Shown: one piece after another, positions 52,201 to 61,545 of the stretch
Layout of the letters: each line of letters opens with the position of its first letter
How positions within the stretch are numbered: position 1 is the stretch's first letter
Assembly (NCBI RefSeq): GCF_024448955.1
Contig: NZ_JAMOIH010000011.1
Span: 62,001 to 126,000, forward strand
From: Stutzerimonas stutzeri
Lineage (GTDB): Bacteria > Pseudomonadota > Gammaproteobacteria > Pseudomonadales > Pseudomonadaceae
Length of the DNA: 64,000 nucleotides
Reading direction: 5' to 3'
Program-made: the position numbers and the translations under genes
The notes under the pieces: generated by a model
Databases searched by the model: none
What the model was told of the DNA's origin: nothing
Seen by the model: the letters and a program-made list of their open reading frames with translations, nothing else

Positions 52201-53406
52201 GTAATGGGCTTCGCCAAGATTGGCCGCGACCTCACCGAACAACAGCGGATCAATAGCCTGCGTGCCAGCGAGCTGGAAAGCATCCAGGCCGCGAGCCTGC
52301 AGAAGGATGAATTCTTCGCCGTGCTTTCCCACGAGCTGAAGCATCCGCTCAATCTGATCCAGCTCAACACCGATCTCATTGCCCGTTCGCAGGTCGTCAA
52401 GAACGCCACCAGCCTGTCCAAGGCCACGCAGTCCATACAAAGCGCGGTGCGCAGCCAGTCGCGGATAATTGATGATCTGATGGACGTCTCGCGTATTCGC
52501 ACCGGCAAGCTCAAGCTGCACTTCATCACGCTGCACTATCAGGATTTGCTTCGAGGCATCGAATCGGTATTCCTGCCGCTTGTGGAGGGTGAGGGTGTGA
52601 CGTTCGACAGCGTCCAGCCCGAGGAAGCGCTGTATATCCATGCCGACCCAACGCGTCTCGAGCAGATCATCTGGAACTTGTTGAACAATGCCTGGAAGTT
52701 CACCAAGGGTGGCGATTGCATCAGCCTGCAGCTTGAGCGCGATGGTGATCTGGCGCGCCTGGATGTGATCGACACCGGCATGGGAATCTCCGAAGAGTTT
52801 CTGCCCAAGGTGTTCGACATGTTCGGCCAGGCCGAGATGCAACACGCGCAGCGCTCCAAGCATGGATTGGGGATCGGACTGGCATTGGTCAAGCAGCTGG
52901 TCGAAGCCCACAATGGACGCATCGAAGCCTTCTCGGAAGGCATCGGCCGCGGTGCGCGCTTTAGCGTCTGGCTGCCGGTGCATCTGCAGACCGAAATAGC
53001 CCTCGGCGAACTGTCCGGTGCCGGCGCGGTCGGCGCGCTGGTGGGCATCAGGATTCTGCTGGTCGACGACTCGCCGGACATTCTCGACACCATGTGCGAA
53101 TTGCTGGAAAGCGAAGGCGCGGACGTTACTACCGCAGACGGCGGTGCCCAGGGCATCGAACTGGCCGAAGTCACGCGCTTCGACATGATCATCTCCGATG
53201 TCGGCATGCCGGGCATCGACGGCCACAAGATGATGAACGAGATACGCCACGGCGAGACCAACGCCACCACCCCAAGCATCGCCCTGACCGGTTACGGCAC
53301 CCTGCGCGACGTGGAGAAAGCCAAGGCCGCTGGCTTTACCCAGCACCTGCGCAAGCCGATCGACCTGCAGGCGTTGATCGATGCGGTGACTCAGGCGGTG
53401 CGTTGA
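49282..53406 (+). CDS. CheB-CheR-PAS hybrid histidine kinase
   Basis: A giant signalling protein of 1374 residues. In order it has a CheB methylesterase domain (about 20-210, active-site segment GIGASAGG), a CheR methyltransferase domain (about 235-500, FRHYKQATVLRRIERRM then IWSAACSTGEEAYSL) and a PAS-like region. A long coiled coil (about 670-770, repeated EELQ/NEEL heptads) and two PAS domains follow, then HisKA with FFAVLSHELKHPLNLIQL, HATPase with DTGMGISEEFLPKVFDMFG, and a C-terminal receiver (RILLVDDSPD, LTGYG). Such fusions sense unknown cues and may signal to a diguanylate cyclase or regulator. The ATG at 49282 is preferred over the upstream frame start because GAGGA lies nearby. It is a stand-alone gene. 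Confidence 0.93.
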   Translation: MSNPNEPSTPKNLSVVRSTLDFPVVGIGASAGGLKALMSLFEHMPSDSGMAFVVIMHLSPTHESNADSILQNKTRVPVIQVTQPVPIERNRIYVIPPALDLSMNDGYLRLTKPTRERGVQVAIDLFFRALADVHHTRAIGIVLSGAGADGSVGLSRIKEQGGVTMAQSPDDAEYDSMPRSAIETGMVDIVLPVLEMPQRLMDLSRNMQTMEPPIESPAASEQASSRTPTRANESALRDILGLLRSRTGHDFRHYKQATVLRRIERRMQVNAVRDMAGYAQLLNDRPEETPALLADMLIGVTNFFRDHEAFEALERDIIPRLFEEKALLGESDALRIWSAACSTGEEAYSLGMLFTDYVERNGLRTEVQVFATDIDEQALETGRASVYPEAIVTDVAPTRLQQYFTKEQNRYRLRKELRERILFARHNILRDPPFSRLDLISCRNLLIYLDRDIQSEVLRMFHFALNPGGYLFLGNSETADICSHLFAPVDKKNRIYRARDIGNQRRAPMSSLQNFSTASPTSVSGTAMTRRSKLSFAYAHQRALEQCAPPSVIVDHQSEIVYLSERAGRFLRYVSGEPSLNLTTLVQPELRLALRSALYQAAQTGKSIETRRISLEREGRRFYIDMEVRPFRDDEAGADYLLVLFDEIEDLSDKNPATCQGNAKDNELAQLQVELQQTKEQLQLTIEHSEASTEELRASNEELQAINEELRSATEDLETSKEELQSINEELITVNAELKSKVDETSKVNDDLQNLISSTDIATLFVDRHMRIKWFTPRAQDIFNVIGSDAGRSLLDITHRLDYPTLYSDASEAFGELQLVEREVRSLDGKWYMARFLPYRTTDDRIQGAVLTFIDITARRNAEERVRAGEAHMKLLAQSMRGYAIMTMDLQGKITAWNPGAESIFGYSEQEVIGQCIDLIYTAADREVGVPEGERKRALEQGQAADERWHLRKDGSQFFCSGLVNPLVDSAGDVMGFAKIGRDLTEQQRINSLRASELESIQAASLQKDEFFAVLSHELKHPLNLIQLNTDLIARSQVVKNATSLSKATQSIQSAVRSQSRIIDDLMDVSRIRTGKLKLHFITLHYQDLLRGIESVFLPLVEGEGVTFDSVQPEEALYIHADPTRLEQIIWNLLNNAWKFTKGGDCISLQLERDGDLARLDVIDTGMGISEEFLPKVFDMFGQAEMQHAQRSKHGLGIGLALVKQLVEAHNGRIEAFSEGIGRGARFSVWLPVHLQTEIALGELSGAGAVGALVGIRILLVDDSPDILDTMCELLESEGADVTTADGGAQGIELAEVTRFDMIISDVGMPGIDGHKMMNEIRHGETNATTPSIALTGYGTLRDVEKAKAAGFTQHLRKPIDLQALIDAVTQAVR

Positions 53407-53809
53407 GCCAGGTATGTGTTGACGTTCGCTTTTCGTAGGAGCGAGCTTGCTCGCGAACAGGAGCGTCACCGCAACAGAGTGCAGCGCCATCCCGCCGATT
53501 CGCCAGCAAGCTGGCTCCTACAGTTGCGCTGCGCCCAGCCACCTTTGTGTAAACGAGATACCGAGTGTTCCGGCGCCTGCGCGGACCCGTCGGACATCCC
53601 ATACAGCGAAACCGAAGACCGTGTCCACGGCCACGTCTATGTGTTGACGTTCGCTTTTCGTAGGAGCGAGCTTGCTCGCGAACAGGAGCGTCACCGCAAC
53701 AGAGTGCAGCGCCATCCCGCCGATTCGCCAGCAAGCTGGCTCCTACAAGAGAGCGAGCTTACTCAACAGGTTTGCAACCAGGAAATCGCGTCTGGAAGCG
53801 AAGCCCGAC
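53407..53809. other. Repeat-filled gap after the hybrid kinase
   Basis: About 400 bp without a gene. It contains two identical 110-bp copies of a REP-bearing segment and the sequence between them. Confidence 0.75.
53413..53747. repeat. 110-bp perfect direct repeat containing family-B REPs
   Basis: The segment 53413-53522 is repeated base for base at 53638-53747 (offset 225). Each copy begins TATGTGTTGACG and holds two opposed REP units (GTAGGAGCGAGCTTGCTCGC and its GCCAGCAAGCTGGCTCC relative). Identity over the whole length indicates a recent duplication. Confidence 0.9.
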
Positions 53810-55366
53810 TCAGCCCTCTTTGCCAATCCCATACTCACGCAATTTGTTAGCGATGGTGGTATGAGATACACCCAGGCGCTTGCCCAACAGCCGGCTGCTG
53901 GGATGCTGCGCGTACAGGCTCTCCAGCACGGTTTTCTCGAAGCGGCCAACGATGGCAGACAGATCACCCTCCAGAGAAAAGTCACCCAGCGGTTGCGGCG
54001 CGCCGTAATCCGGCAGGCGGATGTGCTCGGGCTTGATCACCCCACCCTCGCAGAGCGAAACCGCTTGAAACAGCGTGTTCTCCAATTGCCGCACATTGCC
54101 CGGCCAGTGATAGCCAGCCAGCCGCTCCAGCGCTTGCGGCGACAAACTCGGCAATGCGCAACCGATCTGCCGGCTGGCCTGATCGAGAAAGTGCAGCGCC
54201 AGCGGTTCCAGTCCATCCAGGCATTCGCGCAGCGGCGGGATGTGCAGCGACAGCACGTTGAGCCGGTGATACAGGTCCTGGCGAAACTCGCCTTTGGCGC
54301 AGAGCTCCGACAAATCCAGCTGCGTCGCGCAGATCACTCGCACATCCAGATACACCTCCTCGTCGCTGCCCACTCGCCGGAAACAGCCGTCCTGTAGAAA
54401 GCGCACCAGCTTGGCCTGAAGCCGCGTACTCATCTCACCGACGCCATCGAGGAACAGCGTGCCACCGGAGGTCAGCTCCAGCAGCCCGAGCTTGCCTTCC
54501 GGACGTGCGCCTTCGAAGGCGCCGGGTCCGTAGCCGAACAGTTCGGTCTCGGCCATAGATTCGGGCAACCCTGCGCAATTGAGCGCCATGAACGGTGACT
54601 GCCCGCGCGGGCTGGACAGATGGCAGGCACGCGCTAGCAGTTCCTTGCCGGTACCGGTCTCGCCTTCGATCAGCAAAGGCGCATCCAGCGGTGCCATGCG
54701 CCTGGCCTCGCGGACTACCGCAGCCATCACCTTCGAACTCTGGAAAATGCTGTCGAAGCCGCGCAGCTCCTGCTTGCGCACGTTGTAGATACGCTCGCCA
54801 ACCCGGTCGGCGCGATGCAGGGTCAGCACCGCACCGGCCAAGGCTTCGCTGTCGTCATGCTCCGATTGCAACGGCGCGATGTCGGCGAGAAACACGTCGC
54901 CCTTGATGGTCACACGCAAACCATTGATGCGCGCCTTGTTCGCCCGCACCAGCTCCGGCAGATCAAAATCCTCGGCATAGCGCGACAGGCTCATGCCCGG
55001 CACTTCGTCCACCCGCACACCGAGCAGCTGCGCCGCGGCGCGATTAGCGGCCACGATGGCGCCCGCCATGTCGATCGACAGCACCGGAAACTCCAGTGCA
55101 CCGAGCAGGGCATTGAGCTCCAGCGAATGCCGCTCGCTGGGCATCAGGCCGACCTTGCGCACCTCGAACACGCCCTGCAGCGCCTCAATCTTCGGTCGCA
55201 GCGCTTGCAGCTGGAGGTTCATCAGATTGGGGCAATGCAGGTAGACCGCGTTGCCATGCTCGCCGCCCACCTCGCCACGCGCGACGTTGATGCCGTAATC
55301 GACCAGCAATTCGAGCATGTCGCGAAGGATGCCGACTCGGTTCTGGCAAAGAATTCTGATGCGCAC
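53810..55366 (-). CDS. phhR: Aromatic amino acid regulator PhhR
   Basis: A 518-residue TyrR-family regulator. It has an ACT domain (1-75), PAS domain (about 80-190), AAA+ domain (about 205-435: GETGTGKE, degenerate sigma-54 loop GYGPGAFEGARPEG) and helix-turn-helix (HPSSRLLGKRLGVSHTTIANKLREYGIG). It activates phenylalanine and tyrosine catabolism genes with the amino acids as effectors. I chose the GTG at 55366 because the protein then begins (V/M)RIRILCQNRVGILRD like PhhR of P. aeruginosa and GGGA lies upstream. It is divergent from phhA. Confidence 0.94.
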   Translation of the reverse strand: MRIRILCQNRVGILRDMLELLVDYGINVARGEVGGEHGNAVYLHCPNLMNLQLQALRPKIEALQGVFEVRKVGLMPSERHSLELNALLGALEFPVLSIDMAGAIVAANRAAAQLLGVRVDEVPGMSLSRYAEDFDLPELVRANKARINGLRVTIKGDVFLADIAPLQSEHDDSEALAGAVLTLHRADRVGERIYNVRKQELRGFDSIFQSSKVMAAVVREARRMAPLDAPLLIEGETGTGKELLARACHLSSPRGQSPFMALNCAGLPESMAETELFGYGPGAFEGARPEGKLGLLELTSGGTLFLDGVGEMSTRLQAKLVRFLQDGCFRRVGSDEEVYLDVRVICATQLDLSELCAKGEFRQDLYHRLNVLSLHIPPLRECLDGLEPLALHFLDQASRQIGCALPSLSPQALERLAGYHWPGNVRQLENTLFQAVSLCEGGVIKPEHIRLPDYGAPQPLGDFSLEGDLSAIVGRFEKTVLESLYAQHPSSRLLGKRLGVSHTTIANKLREYGIGKEG

Positions 55367-55480
55367 GTGAACTTGTCCCTTTTCGTTTCGGCCGCAACTT
55401 TCTGCTGCTCGCTTTTGTTTGTCGTCAAGATTATTTGACAGCACGGCTGTTCGACAAGGCGATAAATTCGTTTGTGCGAC

Positions 55481-55506
55481 GATTCGTAAGTATTACTTTA
55501 CGAATC
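55481..55506. promoter_or_regulatory. PhhR/TyrR-like operator
   Basis: GATTCGTAA-N8-TTACGAATC is a perfect 26-bp inverted repeat. Its core CGTAAG-N6-TTTACG matches the TyrR box TGTAAA-N6-TTTACA at nine of twelve positions. It lies between phhR and phhA, as expected for PhhR. Confidence 0.65.
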
Positions 55507-55623
55507 AGCTGAACCATCCCGTCAAAAGCATCTACCGACGTACTTCCATACGCTGCGCTGCCGCTATCAGATGAGGCATCCAAACAAAAAAGACTCAGGC
55601 GGCCATCCCGCTCAGGAGGTCAG

Positions 55624-56409
55624 ATGAAAACTACGAAGTACGTCGCCCGCGAACCGGACGCGCACGGCCATATTCATTACCCCGACGCCGAACACGCCGT
55701 CTGGCAGACCCTGATCGAACGCCAGCTGAAGCTCCTCGGCGGGCGCGCCTGTCAGGAATACCTAGACGGCATCGAACAACTCGCCCTGCCCCACGACCGC
55801 ATTCCGCAGCTGGACGAGATCAACCGCGTCTTGCAGGCGACCACTGGCTGGCAGGTGGCACGGGTGCCGGCGCTGATTCCGTTCCAGACGTTTTTCGAGT
55901 TGCTGGCCAGCAAACGCTTCCCCGTCGCGACCTTCATCCGCACCCCGGAAGAACTCGACTATTTGCAGGAGCCCGACATCTTCCATGAGATATTCGGCCA
56001 CTGCCCGCTGCTGACCAATCCCTGGTTTGCCGAATTCACCCACACCTACGGCCAGCTCGGCCTAAAAGCCAGCAAGGAAGAACGCGTCTATCTCGCGCGG
56101 CTCTACTGGATGACCATCGAGTTCGGCCTGGTGGAGACGCCGGCCGGGCGGCGCATTTATGGCGGCGGCATCCTTTCATCGCCGAAGGAGACGCTCTACA
56201 GCCTTTCCGACGAACCCGAGCATCAAACGTTCGATGTGGTCGAAGCCATGCGCACGCCCTATCGCATCGACATTCTGCAACCGGTGTATTTCGTTCTGCC
56301 GGAGCTGAAACGGCTGTTCGAGGTCGCGCATGAGGACATCATGGGCCACGTGCGCACCGCCATGCAGCTGGGCCTGCACCAACCGAAGTTCCCGCCGAAA
56401 GCGGCGTAG
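55624..56409 (+). CDS. phhA: Phenylalanine 4-monooxygenase PhhA
   Basis: A 261-residue iron- and pterin-dependent enzyme converting phenylalanine to tyrosine. The non-haem iron site is visible as His-x4-His in [13 protein letters not shown] (about 120-130) with the Glu of YWMTIEFGL. It is single-domain, as in bacterial enzymes. AGGAGG lies upstream of the ATG. A repeat pair separates it from phhB. Confidence 0.96.
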   Translation: MKTTKYVAREPDAHGHIHYPDAEHAVWQTLIERQLKLLGGRACQEYLDGIEQLALPHDRIPQLDEINRVLQATTGWQVARVPALIPFQTFFELLASKRFPVATFIRTPEELDYLQEPDIFHEIFGHCPLLTNPWFAEFTHTYGQLGLKASKEERVYLARLYWMTIEFGLVETPAGRRIYGGGILSSPKETLYSLSDEPEHQTFDVVEAMRTPYRIDILQPVYFVLPELKRLFEVAHEDIMGHVRTAMQLGLHQPKFPPKAA

Positions 56410-56571
56410 GGTGGAAAACTGCGAAGCATTTTCCACGCGTTTGTTTCATCCACCAATTCGTCCGGGGGGTGACTCCGAGGTCTCATCTACAAAGAGACCT
56501 CCACAACGCGGCGGACCGAATCCGACGCGTGGACAAGCCTCCGGCGTTGTCCACCCTACGCTGCTTAATTC
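56404..56571. repeat. Inverted repeat pair, family E, between phhA and phhB
   Basis: CGTAGGGTGGAAAACTGCG at about 56405-56423 faces an inverted relative ending GTTGTCCACCCTACG at about 56557-56571. The pair fills the phhA-phhB gap and may affect mRNA stability. Confidence 0.65.
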
Positions 56572-56599
56572 TTATGCCCATCACCACAAGGACCAACCC

Positions 56600-56956
56600 A
56601 TGACCAACCTCACCCAAGCCCACTGCGAAGCCTGCCGCGCCGATGCACCCAAGGTTTCCGACGACGAACTGGCCGAACTGATCAAGCAGATCCCCGACTG
56701 GAACATCGAAACCCGCGACGGCCACATGGAGCTGGAGAAGGTCTTCACTTTCAAGAATTTCAAGCACGCCCTGGCCTTCACCAATGCCGTCGGCGAGATC
56801 GCCGAGGCGGAGGGCCATCATCCCGGCCTGCTGACCGAATGGGGCAAGGTCACCGTCACTTGGTGGAGCCATTCGATCAAAGGCCTGCACCGCAACGACT
56901 TCATCATGGCCGCGCGCACCGACGAGGTCGCGAAAACCGCCGAGGGCCGCAAGTGA
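56600..56956 (+). CDS. phhB: Pterin-4a-carbinolamine dehydratase PhhB
   Basis: A 118-residue enzyme that recycles the pterin cofactor used by PhhA. The conserved catalytic segment [24 protein letters not shown] is present. The ATG at 56600 is chosen from family length. The stop overlaps the next gene's GTG by four bases. Confidence 0.95.
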   Translation: MTNLTQAHCEACRADAPKVSDDELAELIKQIPDWNIETRDGHMELEKVFTFKNFKHALAFTNAVGEIAEAEGHHPGLLTEWGKVTVTWWSHSIKGLHRNDFIMAARTDEVAKTAEGRK

Positions 56957-58152
56957 AACATTTCAGCGACGTGGCGCGGGTCCCCGGCGACCCGATCCTA
57001 GGGCTGCTCGATGCCTATCGCGCTGACCCGAATCCGGCCAAGCTCGACCTGGGCGTTGGCGTCTATAAAGACGCTCTGGGCCTGACGCCGATTCCCAAGG
57101 CGGTGAAGCTGGCCGAGCAACGGCTGATCGAGAGCGAGCAGACCAAGAGCTACATCGGTGGCCATGGCGATCCGCTGTTCGGTGAACAGATGCTGCGACT
57201 GGTCCTGGGCGAAGAGTCGCCAGCGCTGGTCGCGAACCGCGCCGGCTGCACCCAGACGCCCGGCGGCACCGGCGCGCTGCGGCTGGTGGGCGACTTCATC
57301 GCCAAATGCCTGCCGGGCCGCAGCCTCTGGCTCAGCGATCCGACCTGGCCGATCCACGAAACCCTGTTTGCCGCCGCACGGCTGAAGGTCGAGCACTACC
57401 CCTACGTCAACGCGCAGAACCAGCTCGACGTGCCAGCCATGCTCGCCGCACTGGAGCGGATTCCCAGCGGCGACGTGGTACTGCTGCACGCGTGCTGCCA
57501 CAACCCCACCGGCTACGACCTGAGCCAGGACGACTGGCGTCAGGTGCTGGAAATCGTACGCCAGCGCGAGCTGTTGCCGCTGTTCGACTTCGCCTATCAG
57601 GGCTTCGGCGATGGGCTGAACGAGGATGCTTGGGCCGTGCGGCTTTTTGTCGAAGCCTTGCCAGAGGTGCTGATCACCAGCTCCTGCTCGAAGAATTTCG
57701 GCCTGTATCGCGAGCGCACCGGCGCGCTCATCGCGGTCACGGCAGACGGCGAATCGCTGATCGACGTGCGCAGCCAGTTCGCCTCGGTGGCGCGCAACCT
57801 CTGGTCCACGCCTCCGTCCCATGGCGCCGCCGTGGTGGCGACGGTTCTGGCCAATAGCGAGTTGCGCCAGCTTTGGGAACAGGAAGTCGCCGCCAAGCGC
57901 GAACGCATCGCCGGCCTGCGCCAAGGTCTGGTGGAAGCGCTGCAGCCGCACGGTCTGGCCGAACGCTTCGCGCATATCGCCCGGCAGCGCGGGATGTTCT
58001 CCTACACCGGGCTGACCGCCGCGCAAGTGCTGCGCCTGCGCGCCGAGGACTCGGTGTATCTGGTGGAAAGCGGCCGCGCCAACATCGCCGGGCTGGATGC
58101 CGCAAGGCTCGATCAGTTGGCGGCGGCTATTGCGCGGGTGGTTTCAGACTGA
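56953..58152 (+). CDS. phhC: Aromatic amino acid aminotransferase PhhC
   Basis: A 399-residue class I PLP aminotransferase that transaminates tyrosine and phenylalanine. The PLP-lysine is in [16 protein letters not shown] (about residue 246), with the Asp/Tyr of [10 protein letters not shown] and Arg of [10 protein letters not shown]. The start is GTG, in GTGA overlap with phhB; the longer frame upstream is inside phhB. It is the last gene of phhABC. Confidence 0.94.
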   Translation: MKHFSDVARVPGDPILGLLDAYRADPNPAKLDLGVGVYKDALGLTPIPKAVKLAEQRLIESEQTKSYIGGHGDPLFGEQMLRLVLGEESPALVANRAGCTQTPGGTGALRLVGDFIAKCLPGRSLWLSDPTWPIHETLFAAARLKVEHYPYVNAQNQLDVPAMLAALERIPSGDVVLLHACCHNPTGYDLSQDDWRQVLEIVRQRELLPLFDFAYQGFGDGLNEDAWAVRLFVEALPEVLITSSCSKNFGLYRERTGALIAVTADGESLIDVRSQFASVARNLWSTPPSHGAAVVATVLANSELRQLWEQEVAAKRERIAGLRQGLVEALQPHGLAERFAHIARQRGMFSYTGLTAAQVLRLRAEDSVYLVESGRANIAGLDAARLDQLAAAIARVVSD

Positions 58153-58208
58153 GCCCTGCCACGGCGGGCTGACGCGGAACGCTGCTCGCCCCACCCGACC
58201 TAGCTGCG

Positions 58209-59162
58209 TTAAATCCGCGCACGCACCTGCCTCGGATTGAGCCCGAACTGTCGTTTGAATGCCGTGGAGAAGTTGGCCGGGCTGTTGTAACCCGCGCGCC
58301 AGGCGGCCTCGTTGACGCTGACGCCGTCGCGCTCCAATGCCTGGCGCGCCTGCAGCAGCCGTCGTGCGCGCTGGTATTCGAACACGGTCATGCCGCGCAG
58401 CGTACGGAATTGACGTTGCAGGGTATTGGCGTTGACCCCGACTTCCCGCGCGATGCGCTCCAGCGTCCAGTCATCCGCCGCACCGCTGTCGAGCAGTTCG
58501 ATCAGCCGCTGCACGCGCACGTGCTCATGCGGTCGCAGACCGGCGCAGGGTGCCCGCTCGCCGAGACTGCCCAGCGCCTCGCAGGCGATGTCCAGCGCGC
58601 GGCTTTCCAGATACAAACGTTGCAGCAGCGGATCGTAACCGGGTGGATTGAGCATCTGCTCGGCCAGGGTCAGCAAACGTGCCGAGGGCTGCCACACCCG
58701 CGGCGCCAGATGGCTTTGCATGAAGCGATGCACCGAACTGCCAGCCTCACCGCCGGCGGCCTCGAACCACTCGGGCGACAGGCTGACCACCAGCTTGCGG
58801 ATATGCCGGCCACGCCGGGCCTGGCGGCGGAACAACACCGGCTCGTTCATCGCCAGAGCGATCCCCTCAGGGCTGCGACACCGGCCCGGCTGGCCAAAGG
58901 TGAGCGACAGGTCGCCGTAGCTCACCTCGCTCTGACCGTCGAGAAAGAGCACGAACGACAGACGCGGGCCGACGACGTTCTCGGTGACGAAGTCCTGCAG
59001 TTCCTCACAGTCGGACCAATGCAGCGACAGCCCGTCGCGCAATTGCAGCCAGCCCACCCGGCCATAGAACAGGCGATCGTCGTCGGGCCGCGCCAGGCGC
59101 AAGCCGGGCTGGCTCGTGAGCGGCAACTCGTCGCGGCGGATGAGGTGATCAGGCTGCTGCAT
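58209..59162 (-). CDS. AraC-family regulator (PchR-like)
   Basis: A 317-residue regulator with a C-terminal AraC helix-turn-helix pair (LERIAREVGVNANTLQRQFRTLRGMTVFEYQRARRL, then VSVNEAAWRAGYNSPANFSTAFKRQFG). The N-terminal domain is typical of siderophore-responsive PchR-type activators. It is divergent from the TonB receptor, with a Fur-like box between, so it probably activates that receptor in the presence of the siderophore. The ATG at 59162 follows AGGG. Confidence 0.88.
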   Translation of the reverse strand: MQQPDHLIRRDELPLTSQPGLRLARPDDDRLFYGRVGWLQLRDGLSLHWSDCEELQDFVTENVVGPRLSFVLFLDGQSEVSYGDLSLTFGQPGRCRSPEGIALAMNEPVLFRRQARRGRHIRKLVVSLSPEWFEAAGGEAGSSVHRFMQSHLAPRVWQPSARLLTLAEQMLNPPGYDPLLQRLYLESRALDIACEALGSLGERAPCAGLRPHEHVRVQRLIELLDSGAADDWTLERIAREVGVNANTLQRQFRTLRGMTVFEYQRARRLLQARQALERDGVSVNEAAWRAGYNSPANFSTAFKRQFGLNPRQVRARI

Positions 59163-59260
59163 GGCGCATATCCCTGGCGATGGCAGATCGCAAAGCAAAT
59201 GTTCGGTTGCGCAAAGGTTCGGTCCACAGCGCGGTGGCAGACTACGCGCCGTTACATCTT

Positions 59261-59280
59261 GATGCAAATCATTATCATTA
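59261..59280 (+). promoter_or_regulatory. Fur-box-like sequence
   Basis: GCAAATCATTATC within 59261-59280 matches 11 of 13 positions of the Fur-box half GATAATCATTATC, followed by ATTA. It lies about 57 bp before the TonB receptor and can serve the divergent regulator as well, giving iron repression. Confidence 0.7.
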
Positions 59281-59336
59281 GTGAAGCCACGGGACAGCCG
59301 CCAACCTGCCCCGCCGCCCGCGACAGGAGCCGCCGC

Positions 59337-61487
59337 ATGGACAGAACTACCCGCCCCTTCCGTCTTACCCGTCATTCCCGGCACTGGTTGCTGATCGGCG
59401 TGCTCGCGCCCTTTCCGCTTAGCGCTCTGGCCCAAGGCGTCGCGCTGCAGGACGAGCCGGTCCAGCTGGAGAGCATTACCGTCGAGGGCAACCGCCTGTA
59501 CGACATGCCGTCATCGGAGCAGAGCGGCGGCTATACGGTGCCTGCTGCCACCGTCGGCACCAAGACCCCAGCCGAGCTGCGCGACATTCCGCAGTCGATC
59601 ACCGTCTACACCAGCGATTACATCCGCGACCGTCAGTTCGTGAACCTCGACGATTTGGCCAAGTACACCGCCGGCCTGCGTACGTTGACCAACGACAGCG
59701 GTCGCTCCTCGATCTATGCCCGCGGCTACGAGTACGACGAATTCAACATCGACGGCCTGCCGGCGCCCATGGCCAGCATCAACGGCACGCTACCGTCGCT
59801 GTCGCCGTTCGACCGGGTCGAGATCATGCGCGGCCCGTCCGGGCTGTTCAGCAGCACCAGCGAGATGGGCGGCATCGTCAACATGGTGCGCAAGCGCCCG
59901 ACCGCCGAGTTCCAAGGCAGCTTGACCGGTCGCTACGGCAGCTGGGACCAGAACTACCAGGAAGCCGATTTCTCCGGCCCGCTGGACGAAGAAGGCCGGG
60001 TACGCGGCCGCGTGGTCGCATCGCGCGCCGACACCAACGGCGAGGTGGACTACAACGAGAACACCAGCGAGAGCTTTTATGGTGCGCTGGACATGGACCT
60101 TTCCGATGCCACCACGCTGTCCCTCGGGCTGATTCACCAGACCAAGGACATCCTGCCGCATAACGGTTACCCCGCCGTCACCGACGGCAGTCTCCAGGAC
60201 TTCAGTCGCTCGACCTATCTCGGTGCCGACTGGGGCGATTTCGATGGCCGCACCACCGACGCCATCGCCGAGCTGACTCACCGCTTCGACAATGGCGGCT
60301 ACGGCCGCGTCGCGGTGCGCGGCTCCAAACGGGCCACCAATTACCTCTATGCCTTCACCGGACGCAACGCCACCACGGGCGTGACCAACCTCTCCTACAC
60401 CGCACGCGATTTGGAGCAGGACACCCTCGCCGTCGACGCCAACTACAGCCAGCCGTTCGAACTTCTGGGCCAGGTCTCGGAGTTCGTCGTCGGCACCGAT
60501 TTCAAACGCTACGAAACCGAATACGCCGACGCCCGCGGCAACCTTGGCGTCATCGACGTCGACACCTATCACCCAAGCGACAAACCGAAGCCGAACATCA
60601 CTTTCGGCACGCCGACCGAGACCGACGAACGCGAAGCCGGGCTCTACGCCAAGCTGACCTTCCGCCCCATCGAGCGCCTGGCATTGATCGGCGGTGCACG
60701 CGTGAGCAGCTTTACCGGCGAGAACAGCACGGCCGAGCACGACGCCAAGGAAAGCGGCTATGTCACACCTTACGGCGGCCTGGTGTTCGATCTTGATGCG
60801 CAACATTCGCTGTATGCCAGCTACTCGCAGGTGTTCAAGCCACAGACCGAGACCGATGCCGGCGGACGCATCATCGAGCCGCGCGAAGGCGAGCAGTACG
60901 AGGCAGGCATCAAGGGCAGCTATTACGGCGGCGACCTGAACGCACGCCTCACTGCCTTCCAGCTCACCGACGAGAATCGTGCCACCGGCGCCATCGACGA
61001 CTTCGGCGTGCCGATCAGCGGCGTGTACGAAGGCAGCGGCAAAACCCGCATCCGCGGCGGCGAATTCGAGATCAGCGGCTACCTGACGCCCGAGTGGGAA
61101 GTGCTGGCCGGCTACACCTACATGAAGAGCGAAAACCTGGCTGGCGACGAGAATGCGCTGTTCACCCTCATGCCGCGCCATCAGGCGTCCCTCTGGACCA
61201 AGTACACGTTGCCCGGCGGCAGCTTGCGCGGTCTGGGAATCGGTGCTGGCGTCAGCGCCATGAGCGACTTCCACATCGAACGCGCCGGCAGCCCGCGATT
61301 GAGCGCACCCGGCTATGCGGTGGTCGATGCCAAGCTGTCCTACCCGATCACCGACAAGCTGACCGCCACCTTCGACGCCAACAACCTGCTCGACCGCAAA
61401 TACTATTCGCGGGTCGGCAGCGTCGGCACCTTCAACTTCTACGGCCCATCACGCAATTTCGTCGTCGGTGCCCGCTACGAGTTTTAA
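59337..61487 (+). CDS. TonB-dependent siderophore receptor
   Basis: A 716-residue outer-membrane receptor. It has a signal peptide (about 1-33, ending ALAQG), a TonB box-like VQLESITVEG, a plug domain (about 60-190, RDIPQSITVYTSDYI, FDRVEIMRGPSGLFS, GGIVNMVRKRP), then a 22-stranded barrel ending in the Phe-terminated ARYEF. It is similar to ferric siderophore receptors of the FhuE/FpvA class. The ATG at 59337 follows AGGAG, while the long upstream frame is antisense to the regulator. Iron-repressed expression is expected. Confidence 0.95.
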   Translation: MDRTTRPFRLTRHSRHWLLIGVLAPFPLSALAQGVALQDEPVQLESITVEGNRLYDMPSSEQSGGYTVPAATVGTKTPAELRDIPQSITVYTSDYIRDRQFVNLDDLAKYTAGLRTLTNDSGRSSIYARGYEYDEFNIDGLPAPMASINGTLPSLSPFDRVEIMRGPSGLFSSTSEMGGIVNMVRKRPTAEFQGSLTGRYGSWDQNYQEADFSGPLDEEGRVRGRVVASRADTNGEVDYNENTSESFYGALDMDLSDATTLSLGLIHQTKDILPHNGYPAVTDGSLQDFSRSTYLGADWGDFDGRTTDAIAELTHRFDNGGYGRVAVRGSKRATNYLYAFTGRNATTGVTNLSYTARDLEQDTLAVDANYSQPFELLGQVSEFVVGTDFKRYETEYADARGNLGVIDVDTYHPSDKPKPNITFGTPTETDEREAGLYAKLTFRPIERLALIGGARVSSFTGENSTAEHDAKESGYVTPYGGLVFDLDAQHSLYASYSQVFKPQTETDAGGRIIEPREGEQYEAGIKGSYYGGDLNARLTAFQLTDENRATGAIDDFGVPISGVYEGSGKTRIRGGEFEISGYLTPEWEVLAGYTYMKSENLAGDENALFTLMPRHQASLWTKYTLPGGSLRGLGIGAGVSAMSDFHIERAGSPRLSAPGYAVVDAKLSYPITDKLTATFDANNLLDRKYYSRVGSVGTFNFYGPSRNFVVGARYEF

Positions 61488-61545
61488 TTCGCCTGAGCCG
61501 CCGGCGCCCAATAAGCGTCCGGCGGCTTCGCCATGGAGAACCCCC

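Noticed and set aside
58410-59336. 927-bp upstream extension of the TonB receptor frame
   Set aside because: It is antisense to the AraC regulator; the receptor's signal peptide and ribosome binding site are at 59337.
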